DNA of 64,000 nucleotides from Sciurus carolinensis (Eukaryota; Chordata; Mammalia; Rodentia; Sciuridae): contig NC_062219.1 of NCBI RefSeq assembly GCF_902686445.1, forward strand, positions 104,781,160 through 104,845,159, written 5' to 3'. The notes under the pieces were generated by a model. The model worked only from the letters and a program-made list of their open reading frames with translations, was not told where the DNA came from and made no database searches. Every line of letters begins with the position of its first letter. Positions within the stretch are counted from its first letter, which is position 1. This document shows, piece by piece, positions 12,260 to 22,789 of the stretch. The position numbers and the translations under genes were made by a program.

Positions 12260-12290
<31 letters not shown>
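12204..12290. repeat. Compound (TC)n-(AC)n-(GA)n microsatellite
   Basis: A TC run (12204-12222) passes into an AC run (12224-12248), then a short mixed spacer and a GA run (12260-12286). The TC and GA arms are complementary to each other, so the locus is also an inverted repeat with the AC tract in the loop. Confidence 0.95.
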
Positions 12291-12292
<2 letters not shown>

Positions 12293-12454
12293 TTCTTTGA
12301 ATTCTACTGGGGCCTTGATGTTATTATTACTTCTTTTCATCTTTTTTTGTTTTACATGAACAAAATAGTAGAGAGAAGATGACTGAAAATGAAAGTGAAG
12401 CAAAAAAGGAAAGAAAAGAAAACTGAAATATGTTAAACGTATACTCTGGGCCCA

Positions 12455-12640
12455 AATTATGCTTAACTGTTTTTATTTATTCTCAAGTAGTTCTCACAAT
12501 AGTCCCTTGAGATAGGAAAGTAATCTGTGTATGAGGATTTTAAGATTAGAGAGGTTAAGGAATATTCTTTTTCCAAGTCCATAGCATCACTACCAGTAAG
12601 TCTGCCTGTGAAGCCCCTTATTTTACCACTCTATCATGCT
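12455..12640 (+). repeat. MIR relic
   Basis: 'tagttctcacaatagtccct', 'gaggattttaagattagaga', 'ggttaaggaatattc' follow the order of the MIR core and tail ('cctcacaacaa…', 'aaactgaggc…', 'gttaagtaacttg…'), strongly diverged. Confidence 0.5.
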
Positions 12641-13059
12641 AAAGAGAAGAAGCATTAGAAAGGTTTTTACAACAAGCCCATCATATGCCAGATGCTACAT
12701 GGAGTCATGGAACATAAACTTGGAACAAGAGCAACTTTTAAAAATTTTTACTCATTCCACATTTATTGGGTACCTTGTTCCAGACAGAGGACAGCCTCCT
12801 ACCTGGAAATGTTCACATGGGATAAAAGATAAATATTAATCAGTTGTATATTACTAAATCTCACCCCATCCTGTTGGTCAATTTCCCAATGGATTCTGAA
12901 CTTGAGTTGATAACACTCAAAACACTTTTCTCTATAACATGTGCATTTTTAGTGTTTTGAGTAATGGATATCTAATGCCATGTTAATAGTAGGCATTCAT
13001 AGAGGGTTTTTTGTTTGTTTGCTTTTATAAAAGGAAAAGAAAAAGAAAACATTGGTTCG

Positions 13060-13200
13060 ACCTACTCATTTTACAGATAAAAACACTAAAATGTAAAGAG
13101 AGGCTTTAATTTCCATGCTCAAGTGGCTAGTCACTAGTATAATTAAGGCAAAAACTCAAGTCTCCTAACTTTGAGCTCATACTATTTTCAATTCTATGCC
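13060..13200 (+). repeat. MIR-like relic
   Basis: 'cattttacagataaaaacac' followed by 'aaagagaggctttaattt' and 'caagtggctagtcac' resembles the MIR 3' half. No ends visible. Confidence 0.45.
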
Positions 13201-13839
13201 ACTATTCATTTGGAATTGAGTCAGTTTGTCAAATAGGGAAGTCTTCCCAATTTATAGCTCTAATTATGGGTATGAGAGTCACAAAATTTTCTACTTCTTC
13301 CCATGCCCATTCTCTAATTAAACAAGTGATAAAAGATGTGGCTGATGTAATGAACATCAAAAAAGAAGAAATAATGAAATAAACATTATGAGGTTATAAG
13401 TTGGCTTGAGATCAATTCACTGGTCTTCATTAAATGTATTCATGCAAACTTGGAGTGTATCCAAATGAGCTCCAACTCTGCGTTCTAATTCAGCACAGTG
13501 GTAGCTTCACAGGTTTGATACATTAAAAAATAGTGAGACATAAAATTAAATCAAGAATGGTTAAGCTCTTATGTGCATAAGACACTATGATAGGCAACAC
13601 AAAATATAAAACTATTTCCAAGATGTAGCTCCCAGTTTAAAAATGTTTTATAATCTTTTCATAAAAACAGCAGAATTTCTTTGAGGAGAAGAATTATGAC
13701 ATTGATTCCTTTATTTATTCATTAACTAGTCTATTTACTTATTGAGTATCTATGACATGTAAACACAGTATTAGTGAGACTATCATCAAAAAGAAACAAA
13801 CAAAAGAAGCATATGACAGGTGTAATAATTATATTTGTG

Positions 13840-14345
13840 GTATAATATATCATCCCAAAGCTTAATGCAACAAAATTGTACTATCCCACAATTTCTTGGA
13901 TAGGAAATTCAGTCATAACTAGGCTTGAATTTTTGTACCTAGGAGTTGAAGTTAAATTGACTGCCTGAGCTTCTATTTCATCTAAAGTCCCAACTGCAAA
14001 AGAAGATGTGTATGGGATTGTGTGGGAAGGAGTCTGCTTCCAAGTTCTCTCAAGTGGTTACCAGTAGGCCTTGGTCCATTGACATGAGGGAATCTCCTCA
14101 GGGATGCCTAATAACATGACAACTGACTATCCTCTGGGAGAAAAATCTAAAAGAGAATATCCAAAACAGAAGCCCTTGTCTTTTGATGACCTGCTTTCAA
14201 AAATGACATTCTACCATCTTATCACATCTATACTTTTTCTGCTCATCAGAAGCAAATCAATAGGTCTAGCCCACATTTAAGAAAAGGGGATCACAATTAA
14301 AGGAAGTCTCTGGGGCCATCTTAGAAACTGCCTATCACAAAAGAC
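13840..14345 (-). mobile_element. Old LTR-type relic (MaLR-like)
   Basis: Signature words 'caaagcttaatgcaacaaaa' and, further on, 'atgacattctaccatcttat…agaagcaaatcaataggtct' match the minus-strand layout of old mammalian LTR relics. The last 140 bases recur at 14535-14690 with roughly 80% identity. Family name is not certain. Confidence 0.4.
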
Positions 14346-14534
14346 CTTGCCAATAAAATACTTAAACACTTTTTGTGTTAATTTTTTTTCTATGTTGTAC
14401 CATAACTTTAAAAAGTAGTCACTGGCAGGTTCTCAACTGATAATTTCACAATAATTGGTAATAAATATTTAAAAAATGAACTGAGAATAAACTGATAAAG
14501 TCCTTTGATGCCTATGTGAGTATTTGAGCATCTC

Positions 14535-14690
14535 AAAAGTGACATTCCAACATCTTATCCCATCCATACTATTCTGTTCCTTAGAAGCAAATGGATAGGT
14601 CTAGCTCACACTCAAAAGAATGGGATCACAATTAGGGGCAATTATAAAATCTTTTAAAATCTGGGGCTATGTCATAGAAACCTGTTTATG
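14535..14690 (-). repeat. Second copy of the 14199-14335 segment
   Basis: The blocks 'gtgacattccaacatctta', 'agaagcaaatggataggtct', 'gggatcacaattag' and 'tctggggctat' align in order with the blocks at 14199-14335. It is a direct repeat 336 bases away, or a second relic of the same repeat family. Confidence 0.7.
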
Positions 14691-15340
14691 TTCTGTATTG
14701 CAGATGACGTTAATCACTTAATTTGGACGAGGTGGAAGCACTTGGAGCATTAAAGAACATAAGAGTTGGGGAGAACCCTTTCCCACCAGTTCTGTTCTCT
14801 CACAAGTGCTGATAAGAAACTTTCCATCCTTGTCTCTACTTTAAGCTGACCAATTATACCAGTTTGCCTAAACTAAGGGGATTAAAGGACATGGGAATTT
14901 CTGTGCTAAAATGAGGAAGGCTCAGGGCAATCTAGAACATGTTAATCCTACTCTCAAAACTCATTTATCCTTTCAGGAGGAAGAATGGACAATCTAATTG
15001 GTTTGCATTTCCAATGAGTTCCCCCAAAACAAATAGACTCTACTGCGCCATCCTGGGCCATTTGTGCTTAACCATGGGGAAACTCATCTCATAGTTCCAC
15101 ATCCACTCAGGAAAGGGGCTTCTGATCTCTCTGTTTCAGTTTAGTTACCTGTGCCTAGGTGAGTAAGTTTTAATATGGATGGAAGTTAGGCTCAGCCAAG
15201 TGTGTTTATATAGTTCTGTCAACAATGGAATGGGAAGTGTATTCTGCTTCATTGTGTATATTTTTCAACTGGATAGAACTCAGAGGGAAAAGAAATCATT
15301 AGGATGCCCCTATAGCCAATAATGACTGAAGTTTAAGTTT
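14691..15340. other. Non-coding, no feature recognised
   Basis: No supported gene or repeat. Confidence 0.5.
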
Positions 15341-15725
15341 GGGGTTTAGATGTGAGCTATCCCTCAAAATTTTTGTGTAAGGCAAAGCAAGAACATTCAG
15401 AGTGAAAAGATTAGATTATGAGAGTTGAGACCTAATCCCTGGATCAATCCGCTGACAGGTAGATTGTGAGTGAACAAAGTAGGTCACTGGGGTTGTCCTT
15501 CATGAGCAGAGATCTCTCTGCTTTGTGGTTGCTATGTTTTGAGGTGCTTTCCTCTACTATGTCCTTCCATCAAGATGTTCTGTCTCACCTCTGACCCAGA
15601 GCCATGGAGTCAGTGGACCTTGGACTGAACCTCTGAGTCAAAATATACTTTTCCTTCTCTTTGTTGCTCTTATTAGGTCTTTGGTCACAGTGATGAAAGA
15701 GCTAACTCAAACACTAAATTTACAA
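15341..15725 (+). mobile_element. MaLR-type solo LTR relic
   Basis: Starts 'tagatgtgagctatccctca' and ends with 'ccatggagtcagtggacctt', 'actgaacctctgagtcaaaa' and 'ggtcacagtgatgaaagagc'. The distal half is shared with 10570-10755 in the same orientation, which indicates a repeated LTR family. No internal viral genes are present next to it. Confidence 0.65.
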
Positions 15726-17005
15726 TGGATTTTTTACCAAGTGGTTATAAAGAGGCAACTATGAGCCACATGAAATATTGAAAAACCAAAGAGTAATAAG
15801 ACAGGCTTCACTCTGGTGGTAGTCACCATTGAGTGGGAGGGCAAATATATAGATAATATTTAAATACATCACAGTAAGTTATATCAGCCATTTATTTATA
15901 ATACCTTTGGAGCAAGAAAGGAAAAAGGTAGATTTTTCTTTCCCAGAGTTCTAACAACTGATGTGATTGCATCTTTATGTAGAAGGGTAATAAAAATGTT
16001 TTTGCTTTGTTTTTGTTTTTATTTTTAAAAAGGATAATGTTTAAGTTATCCTCAAAGTTGAACACAAGTCTGTCAGGCAAGTATATTAGAAACTGCATTA
16101 AATCGAAGTGAAGAGTGTCCTTGAAGACACATAAATGTAGAAAGATGGTGGCAATAATGGACATGAGTTTAGAACATCTCCATCAGGACAAGGTGGAAGA
16201 GTGCCAGAAAGTGAAGGATGAAGTTTACCTGGAAGCTGAACTTTAAAAAATAGCTAATTAAAGTAAAAGCGTGATTTGTAACTCAAGTTACAAATCAGAA
16301 TAGAGGATGGAGGTGGAGAGAACAATTGCCAGCTCTGACTGTGGTTGAAAGGAGTTCAACAACTGAAAGTAAAGAGGTAATGGTACGAAGCAGGAGAGAA
16401 ACTGGACATACATAGATGTGGAACAGAATTACAGGACTGCCCCACTAGTGAAGGAGTGAAAGCACAAGAATGAAGAGCTACCCCAAAGCTTTGATCCTGG
16501 GGGAACAGAAGAAGAGACATGCCCTACAAGAACGAGGGGGGGGGGGAATGAGAAAGAACCTGTCTTTAAATATTGGTTTCATTGAAGAAAGCTTTAGTTT
16601 TAGGGGCTGGTAGGACACCCATTCAAACAAGCACAGTACCATTTGTTAGGAATACAAAACAAGAGTTATTTGTGGTCTCTACCTTCAGAAGGGCATTAGA
16701 CTATTAGTCTGAGTCAGAAATGCATATTAAGATGCCAAAGTGTGGCAGTTGCTATAGCAAAATCACAGAGGACAAAGAAAGTTCAAAGGACAAATGGAAT
16801 TCTGTTCAGGGCTTAGGGCTTGTTAACAGTGCCAGCAAAGACTGTGAAATGTTGGCTGTTCTATACTACAATGATTATCAGCATAGGTTCAGCCAAGACA
16901 AGATTATTAGCCCACTGTACACCTGCCAAATTGCAATTGACACATTCAAACATTACAGGATACAGAACTTGAATTTTAAAATCTATGGCAATAAATAACT
17001 TAAAA
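15726..17005. other. Non-coding, no gene recognised
   Basis: Unique AT-rich DNA. It contains an 11-base G run at 16536-16546. The frame 16720-16998 (92 codons) has no recognisable domain and is not called. Confidence 0.5.
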
Positions 17006-17007
17006 CT

Positions 17008-17235
17008 GATGGGCTGCTGGGGGCAGTGAAGCATGCCTATAATCCCATAGGCTCAGGAGGCTGAGGCAGAAGGATCACAAGCTCAAAGCCAGCCTCAGCA
17101 ACTTAGTAAGGCCCTAAGCACTTCATTAAGATCATGTCTCAAAATAAAAAGTAAGAAGGGCTAAGAATGTTGCTTAGTTGTTAACCGTGGGTTCAATCCC
17201 CCAATCCTAAAACAAATTATAATAAGAAAATCTGA
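17008..17235 (+). mobile_element. Composite B1/7SL-like + ID-like SINE
   Basis: The B1/Alu-like left unit carries 'gcatgcctataatccc' and 'ctcaggaggctgaggcag'; after the 'tctcaaaataaaaag' linker comes an ID-like unit ('ttgcttagttgttaac', 'gggttcaatcccc') and an A-rich tail. Same architecture as the element at 10285 but in the opposite orientation. No certain target duplication. Confidence 0.85.
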
Positions 17236-17269
17236 GGGGCCAAACAGCACACAGGCATTCAGTTAGTTG

Positions 17270-17500
17270 TTCATTTTTTTTTTTTTTTTTTTTTTTTTTT
17301 GGTACGGGTGATTGAACCTATGTGTGCTTTAATGCTAAGCAAAGCTCCCGGTTTCTTTTTTTTTTTTTCTTCTTTTTTTTCTCTTTTTTTGAGATGGAGT
17401 CTTGCTATATAGGAGGCTAACCTTGAAATTGCAATCCTCCTGACTCAGTCTCCCCAGTCAATGGAATTATAGGCATTCACTAATGCACCTAACTTCTGTT
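17270..17500 (-). mobile_element. Composite B1/7SL-like + ID-like SINE, inverted
   Basis: Starts with a long T run (the tail of a minus-strand element), then an ID-like unit in reverse ('ggtacgggtgattgaacc'), a T-rich linker, and the reversed B1-like unit ('gagatggagtcttgctat', 'ctgactcagtctcc'). It lies about 35 bases from the plus-strand copy at 17008, so the two form an inverted pair. Confidence 0.85.
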
Positions 17501-19230
17501 CTTTTTACAAAGAAAAATACTATTCTTGTCTAAAACTGCAATCAGTGACTACATGGAAAATTTATTGGAATACAGTTTAAGAGTTTTGTATTACAGTAGA
17601 TAATATTCACAGGATCTTTCTACGTGTAGGTCCTTCAAGAAAGGTTTTGTCAAATAGATAAGGCCCAACACAGGTAAAGCATGAAAACCATAGGACTTAT
17701 CCATATGATCACAGCATAAACTAAGGATAGGAGCTGTGATCACTTCTACAAAGAAAAAGCAAGGCAAGACTGCTAATGTCATCCTTACCCACCAAGATCA
17801 GCCAAGACTCCTCTCCTTTGAGCAAAATTACTGAACTGCATGGTTAAGGCTGGATGATTTCTACACAAAGGACTCTCCATCACACATGGGTCTCAAACAG
17901 AATCTGTGAGGCTATAACAGATATGCCATGTTGAAGAGTCCCCTCTACATGGGCAGGTGCCAGAGGAACAAGTGGAAGAACAGATCACCCAGCAGTGGCC
18001 ACTTGTGAGGGAAGAAAATGGCAAATTAACTTAATGTCCTGGACTCCAATCTGCCAGACATGGTGTTCACAAGGCAGTGAAACAGAAAGGATAAATATTC
18101 AATTATCCCTGATCATATAGAAAGTGTACCTTTCTTGGCACTCCTCAGGCTCAAAGTCATCTGCAATTATCACTGTTACAGTCATTTAGCACTGATGAAA
18201 ATTCACAAGATACCATACTGCACTGCCCAATGGAATTAATAGGCACCTGACTCCCACAGGAATAACTATTTTTGTTTAGAGACAGTAGCAATGCCCATGT
18301 ACCTTGTCTTCCTTCACTTCTCTACCTTCTGTAAAGAGTGACTCTGGGAGAAGACAGATAAAAACAGAAATAAATTATACCTGAAAGATTCCTCCTCCTT
18401 AAGAAAGGGTCTAGTGTCCCCGTGATCAGCTGAAGAAGGATGCAGAAGAGACAAGCAGAGAAACAAATTATTCACTTCCCCATACTCATTAAATACAGAC
18501 TCTGAAGAGGTACATATATTTAGCTAAACTTCATTTTGTGGGCATTAGGTGAGGAGTTTTAAGTGAACCTTTATGTCTAAGACAGGAAACACCATTTCAG
18601 ATGACCTGAAGAGGCTATGATCACCACGATACCCTGGGATCCACATTTTAAATATAAAAGATCTTTGTAGGGCTTATCTTCTTTAATTCCTTCATTGTAA
18701 GTTCAAGAAATTGAGACCCAAAGATGTGACTTATTTAACATAGTAGAGAGGAATTCAAATAGCTAAAAGTTTATCTGATTTTATTTATTCTGAAAAACAA
18801 AATATGGACACTGATATCACCAACCTTATGAAGTCAAGTGGAAGAGTTTTGGGAAATGGTTGACCCTACCTTCTCACTAAGAATGATTTAAACTTCCCAA
18901 GCACACTTCATAAAATGTAAGAACAATGAGTTCTAACAGTTTTCAATGTCTTCTCACCAGAAGAGGAGATACCTGGATGGTTCCCTCCTGGGGCTTCTCT
19001 GCTGTTCAACAGCCTTGTTGCCCACAGTGAGGGGGAGGTGGGAGGTTCAATGCTTGTTGAAGTGTCTTCCTTCATACTGGCTTCAGATGATGGGTCAGCT
19101 TTGTATTTAAGCCTTCAGAGTGGCATTCTAAGCCAAGTATGATTTGAGAATCAAACCTCTAAGAGACTGATGTCTTTGGGTGTCATGGCTGTTGCCCTTT
19201 TGGTAGGCAAAGTAGGAGTGGGTAGCATAG
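17501..19230. other. Non-coding, no feature recognised
   Basis: Unique DNA without a supported gene or clear repeat. Confidence 0.5.
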
Positions 19231-19450
19231 TAGCAGATGTGGAGTGTGCGGGCTTCAGCGCCAGATGGCCTGCCTTTGTAAACCCAGCTCTGCCTCCGCC
19301 TGAGAACCCAGAAAACTCAGTGAAACTCTTATTCCTGCATTTTATGCTGTAAGAGATTAGTTATAATGATAGAAACTTCAAAGAGATGTTATGAAAGTTG
19401 CTTGAAATAATACAGAAACAATGCTTTGAACACAGTTTGAGTTCTTAAAG
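19231..19450 (+). repeat. MIR SINE relic
   Basis: 'gtgcgggcttcagcgccaga' and 'aacccagctctgcctc' followed by 'ttagttataatgatagaaac' and 'gaaataatacagaaaca' preserve the order of the MIR left, core and right blocks. Confidence 0.6.
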
Positions 19451-20280
19451 TGTTAGCTATTTATACTGTCTTAAAAAAACAAAGTTGCCCATTGCCTTTA
19501 GGTATCTTATGATAAAGTGTCCAGTACCAGCACCTCTCAGAAAACTGTACTTTGGCATTACTGTCAGTCATCACATACTTGATATAATAGGTGCTGCAGA
19601 AAATTATCTGGCAAGGTGGGAACAGAATCCATGGTACCTTGTTTTAATCTTGGAGTCTTCCATTGTCTTTCTATAACACACTCCCAAATTTGGAAGGGGT
19701 CAAGACTAATATCCCACCAAGGGGTACAAATTGTATCATGTATATCAAAGGTCACAATCCTCTCTCCCATTTCTACAATGTAAACTAGACAAAGCCTATA
19801 TTGTCATCTTCTGTTTTTTTCTAAGACTGGATGAGCAGGGCCAATATTTCACTTGTATTTTGAGGTCAACTGCCAGTTAATTGTGCACAAATCAGTTACT
19901 TCGAAGTAGTTATAAATGGATCTCAAAGAGAGAAAGATGAAGAGACAGAGCACTAAGTGTATTATCTAAGAGTAGTGATAAGAAGAGCTTGGCATGCCTG
20001 ACCTTGTATCTAGAGAGAAACATATATGCTCTATCCTATACTAAACTTGTGATTAAGACGACTGTCAAGTCAGGATATTGTGATAATGCCTATCAACTGC
20101 CACAGGTCACGTTCAGGTAGAAAACTGCTTTCAAAAAAAAAAAATGTCCAGTCTCTAGCCACCAATTCCATTTCTTTACTTTATCAAATATTCTCTTTTA
20201 TACAATATAAGAAGTTGTTAAAAAAATGTAGGAAGAAGGATGTCAATAAGACATATTCTCTGAACCTGACTTTACTTTCC
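19451..20280. other. Non-coding, no feature recognised
   Basis: Unique AT-rich DNA without a supported gene. Confidence 0.5.
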
Positions 20281-20533
20281 TATGTATGTATATGAATATA
20301 CCACAATGAATCTCACCATCTTGTATATCTATAAGACACTACAAAAGAAAACTATAAGTAAATTGCAGAAAGATCAGTAGAGTAGAGGTAAGGGAATAGG
20401 TGGAAGGAGGAAGTGAGGGAAAGGGGAAATGTTGGGAACTGAATTGGAGCAATTATATTCCATGTTTGTACAATTATGTCAAAATAAACCCTAATTTATA
20501 TATAACAAAACAATTAAAAAAGAAAAAAAGAGG
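20281..20533 (+). mobile_element. Older L1-type 3' end with A-rich tail
   Basis: A purine-rich stretch (GGTAAGGGAATAGG and AGGAAGTGAGGGAAAGG) is followed by 'tccatgtttgtacaattatg' and an A-rich tail at 20508-20530. This order of polypurine tract, short AT-rich segment and A tail is that of an L1 3' end. L1-A starts immediately after the tail. Assignment to L1 rests on layout rather than on a family match. Confidence 0.5.
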
Positions 20534-20785
20534 CACTCCGGCGGTGGGCCCCGCCCACACAGCCAGCTTCTCCAGGTTCTCGGAACGGAACTAGCCCGCT
20601 AGTGAGAGCCTTTCTGACCAGAACAAGCTCCTAGTCCCGGAGCCCCTGCAGCGCAGCGTACTCCGGCAACGAACCAGCGGAGAGCCGCGATCCGCAAACA
20701 GCCTCTGGGATTAGGGCAGGGCAGCCGGAGACCTCTTCAGGCGGCTCTGCCCACTCCGGCTGCAGGCTCTCTTCACGGGGCAATC

Positions 20786-20797
20786 CAAGATGGCGGC
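20786..20797 (+). promoter_or_regulatory. YY1-type site, unit 1
   Basis: 'caagatggcggc' matches the YY1 core AAGATGGCGGC. In human L1 a YY1 site at the very 5' end sets the start of transcription; here the same word occurs at the start of each monomer. Confidence 0.75.
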
Positions 20798-21244
20798 CTA
20801 GAGGGAGACTGCACCCCCAGTCGCTCCAGAACCCTGGAGTTAAGAAGGGGAAGCATTGACAGACTCAGACTGAAATAGAGCCACGGGTGAGTCTGCCCAC
20901 TGGGTAAAGCTCGGCCCGGGTGGCAGGCCCAGATAGAGGTGGCTTATCGGAGCCGGGCAGGGCAGCTAGAGTCATTCACAGGCAGCCCTGCGCACTCCGG
21001 CGGTGGGCCCCGCCCACACAGCCAGCTTCTCCAGGTTCTCGGAAAGGAACTGGCCCGCTAGTGAGAGCCTTTCTGACCAGAACAAGATCCGAGTCCCGGA
21101 GCCCCTGCAGCGCAGCGTACTCCGGCAATGAACCAGCGGAGAGCCGCGATCCGCAAACAGCCTCTGGGATTAGGGCAGGGCAGCCAAAGACCTCTTCAGG
21201 CGGCTCTGCCCACTCCGGCTGCAGGCTCTCTTCACGGGGCGATC

Positions 21245-21256
21245 CAAGATGGCGGC
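21245..21256 (+). promoter_or_regulatory. YY1-type site, unit 2
   Basis: Identical 'caagatggcggc', exactly 459 bases after the first. L1-C carries the matching 'caagatggc' at its 5' end near 38670 on the minus strand, which suggests that this is the ancestral transcription start. Confidence 0.75.
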
Positions 21257-21714
21257 CTAGAGGGAGACTGCACCCCCAGTCGCTCCAGAACCCAGGAGTT
21301 AAGAAGGGGAGGCATTGAGAGACTCGGACTGAAATAGAGCCACAGGTGAGTCTGCCCACTGGGTAAAGCTCGGCCCGGGTGGCAGGCCCAGATAGAGGTG
21401 GCTTATTGGAGCCGGGCAGGGCAGCTAGAGTCTTCCCAAGGTAGCCTTCCACACTCCGGCAGTGGGCTCCTCCCACACGGCCAGCTGCACGGTGCAGGCC
21501 CACAGTGAGAGCATTTCAGCACAGAGCCAGTTCCAAACCGTGGAACCAGTAGGGGGCTAGGGGCAGTTTTCTTCGGATGAACTGCTTTATCAGATTCCTC
21601 CAAGACATCAGGCTACTGAAGGCTGGGAGGTGATACACTGGAAATCTACCGGGACACTATAAGCCAGTAGCGGAAAACTGCAATATCTCAGGGTCCCACT
21701 GACAACTGACCAAT

Positions 21715-22758
21715 ATGAGAAAACAAGGGAAGAAAATGTCACAAACAAACCTAGATACTACATCAATAAAACCCAATGACAGCACAGCAGAAGAAATGTC
21801 AGAAAGGGAGTTCAGAATGTACATAATTAAAACGATCAGGGAAGCTAATGAGATGAAAGAGCAAATGCAGGCATTGAAGGAGGAGATGAAAGAGCAAATG
21901 CAGGCATTAAATGATCACACCAATCAACAGTTAAAAGACCAAATACGGGACGCAAGAGATCATTTCAATAAAGAGTTAGAGATACTGAAAAAAAACCAAA
22001 CTGAAATACTTGAAATGAAGGAAACAATAAACCAAGTTAAAAACTCCATAGAAAGCATAACCAATAGGATAGAACACCTGGAAGACAGAACCTCAGACAT
22101 TGAAAACAAATTATTTAATCTTGATAGCAAAGTTGGCCAAACAGAAAAGATGGTAAGAAATCATGAACAGAATCTACAAGAATTATGGGATATCATGAAA
22201 AGGCCAAATTTAAGAATTATTGGGATTGAGGAAGGCTTAGAGAAACAAACCAAAGGAATGAACAATCTATTCAATGAAATAATAACAGAAAATTTCCCAA
22301 ATCTGAAGAATGAAAAGGAAAACCAAGTACAAGAGGCTTATAGAACTCCAAACATACAAAATTACAACAGACCCACACCAAGGCACATTATTATGAAAAT
22401 ACCTAACATACAAAATAAAGACAGAATTTTAAAGGCCGTGAGAGAAAAGAATCAAATTACATTCAGAGGGAAACCAATAAGAATATCAGCAGATTTTTCA
22501 ATCCAGACCCTAAAAGCTAGAAGGGCCTGGAACAACATATACCAAGCCCTGAAAGAAAACGGATGCCAACCAAGAATCTTATACCCAGCAAAACTTACCT
22601 TCAAATTTGACGATGAAATAAGATCCTTCCATGATAAACAAAAGCTAAAGGAATTTACAAAAAGAAAGCCAGCATTACAGAACATTCTCAACAAAATATT
22701 CCATGAGGAAGAGATGAAAAACAACGATGTAAATCAGCAACAGGAGGCGCTAGCCTAA
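21715..22758 (+). CDS. ORF1: L1 ORF1p, RNA-binding chaperone (intact)
   Basis: Uninterrupted 347-codon frame, close to the usual 340-370 residues for L1 ORF1p. ORF1p forms trimers and coats L1 RNA in the cytoplasmic ribonucleoprotein. Residues 1-45 form the charged N-terminal tail; about 46-160 is a coiled coil rich in E, K, Q and L; the RRM-like domain starts near residue 163 (RPNLRIIGIEEG) and carries PRHIIMK around 222-228; the C-terminal domain begins near 255 with KARRAWNNIYQAL at about 267-279. Residues 46-56 and 57-67 are a tandem copy of EMKEQMQAL plus two residues, absent as a repeat in L1-C. The start is set by the methionine after the tether, which aligns with the L1-C start. ORF2 follows after 31 bases. 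It may still make protein, but it has no functional partner in this copy. Confidence 0.95.
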   Translation: MRKQGKKMSQTNLDTTSIKPNDSTAEEMSEREFRMYIIKTIREANEMKEQMQALKEEMKEQMQALNDHTNQQLKDQIRDARDHFNKELEILKKNQTEILEMKETINQVKNSIESITNRIEHLEDRTSDIENKLFNLDSKVGQTEKMVRNHEQNLQELWDIMKRPNLRIIGIEEGLEKQTKGMNNLFNEIITENFPNLKNEKENQVQEAYRTPNIQNYNRPTPRHIIMKIPNIQNKDRILKAVREKNQITFRGKPIRISADFSIQTLKARRAWNNIYQALKENGCQPRILYPAKLTFKFDDEIRSFHDKQKLKEFTKRKPALQNILNKIFHEEEMKNNDVNQQQEALA

Positions 22759-22789
22759 AGGAATAGCCAAATAAAGGAGAAACCAAATC

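Larger units (their letters stand above)
20534..21714 (+). promoter_or_regulatory. L1-A 5' UTR with 459-bp tandem monomers
   Basis: The block beginning 'cactccggcggtgggcccc' at 20534 recurs at 20993, and a diverged form starts at 21452, a constant spacing of 459 bases. The first two units are about 95% identical, and the third diverges into the tether that leads to ORF1. If the unit is phased on the YY1-like site where L1-C's 5' end begins, L1-A has a truncated unit (20534-20780), a full unit (20781-21239) and a terminal unit plus tether (21240-21714). The region is rich in CpG, unlike the AT-rich surroundings, as expected for an internal pol II promoter. Mouse and rat L1s use tandem monomers in the same way, but their monomers are unrelated in length. 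Confidence 0.9.

Noticed and set aside
20920..21337. Two plus-strand frames of 132 and 69 codons
   Set aside because: They lie in the L1-A promoter monomers and arise from the GC-rich tandem units.
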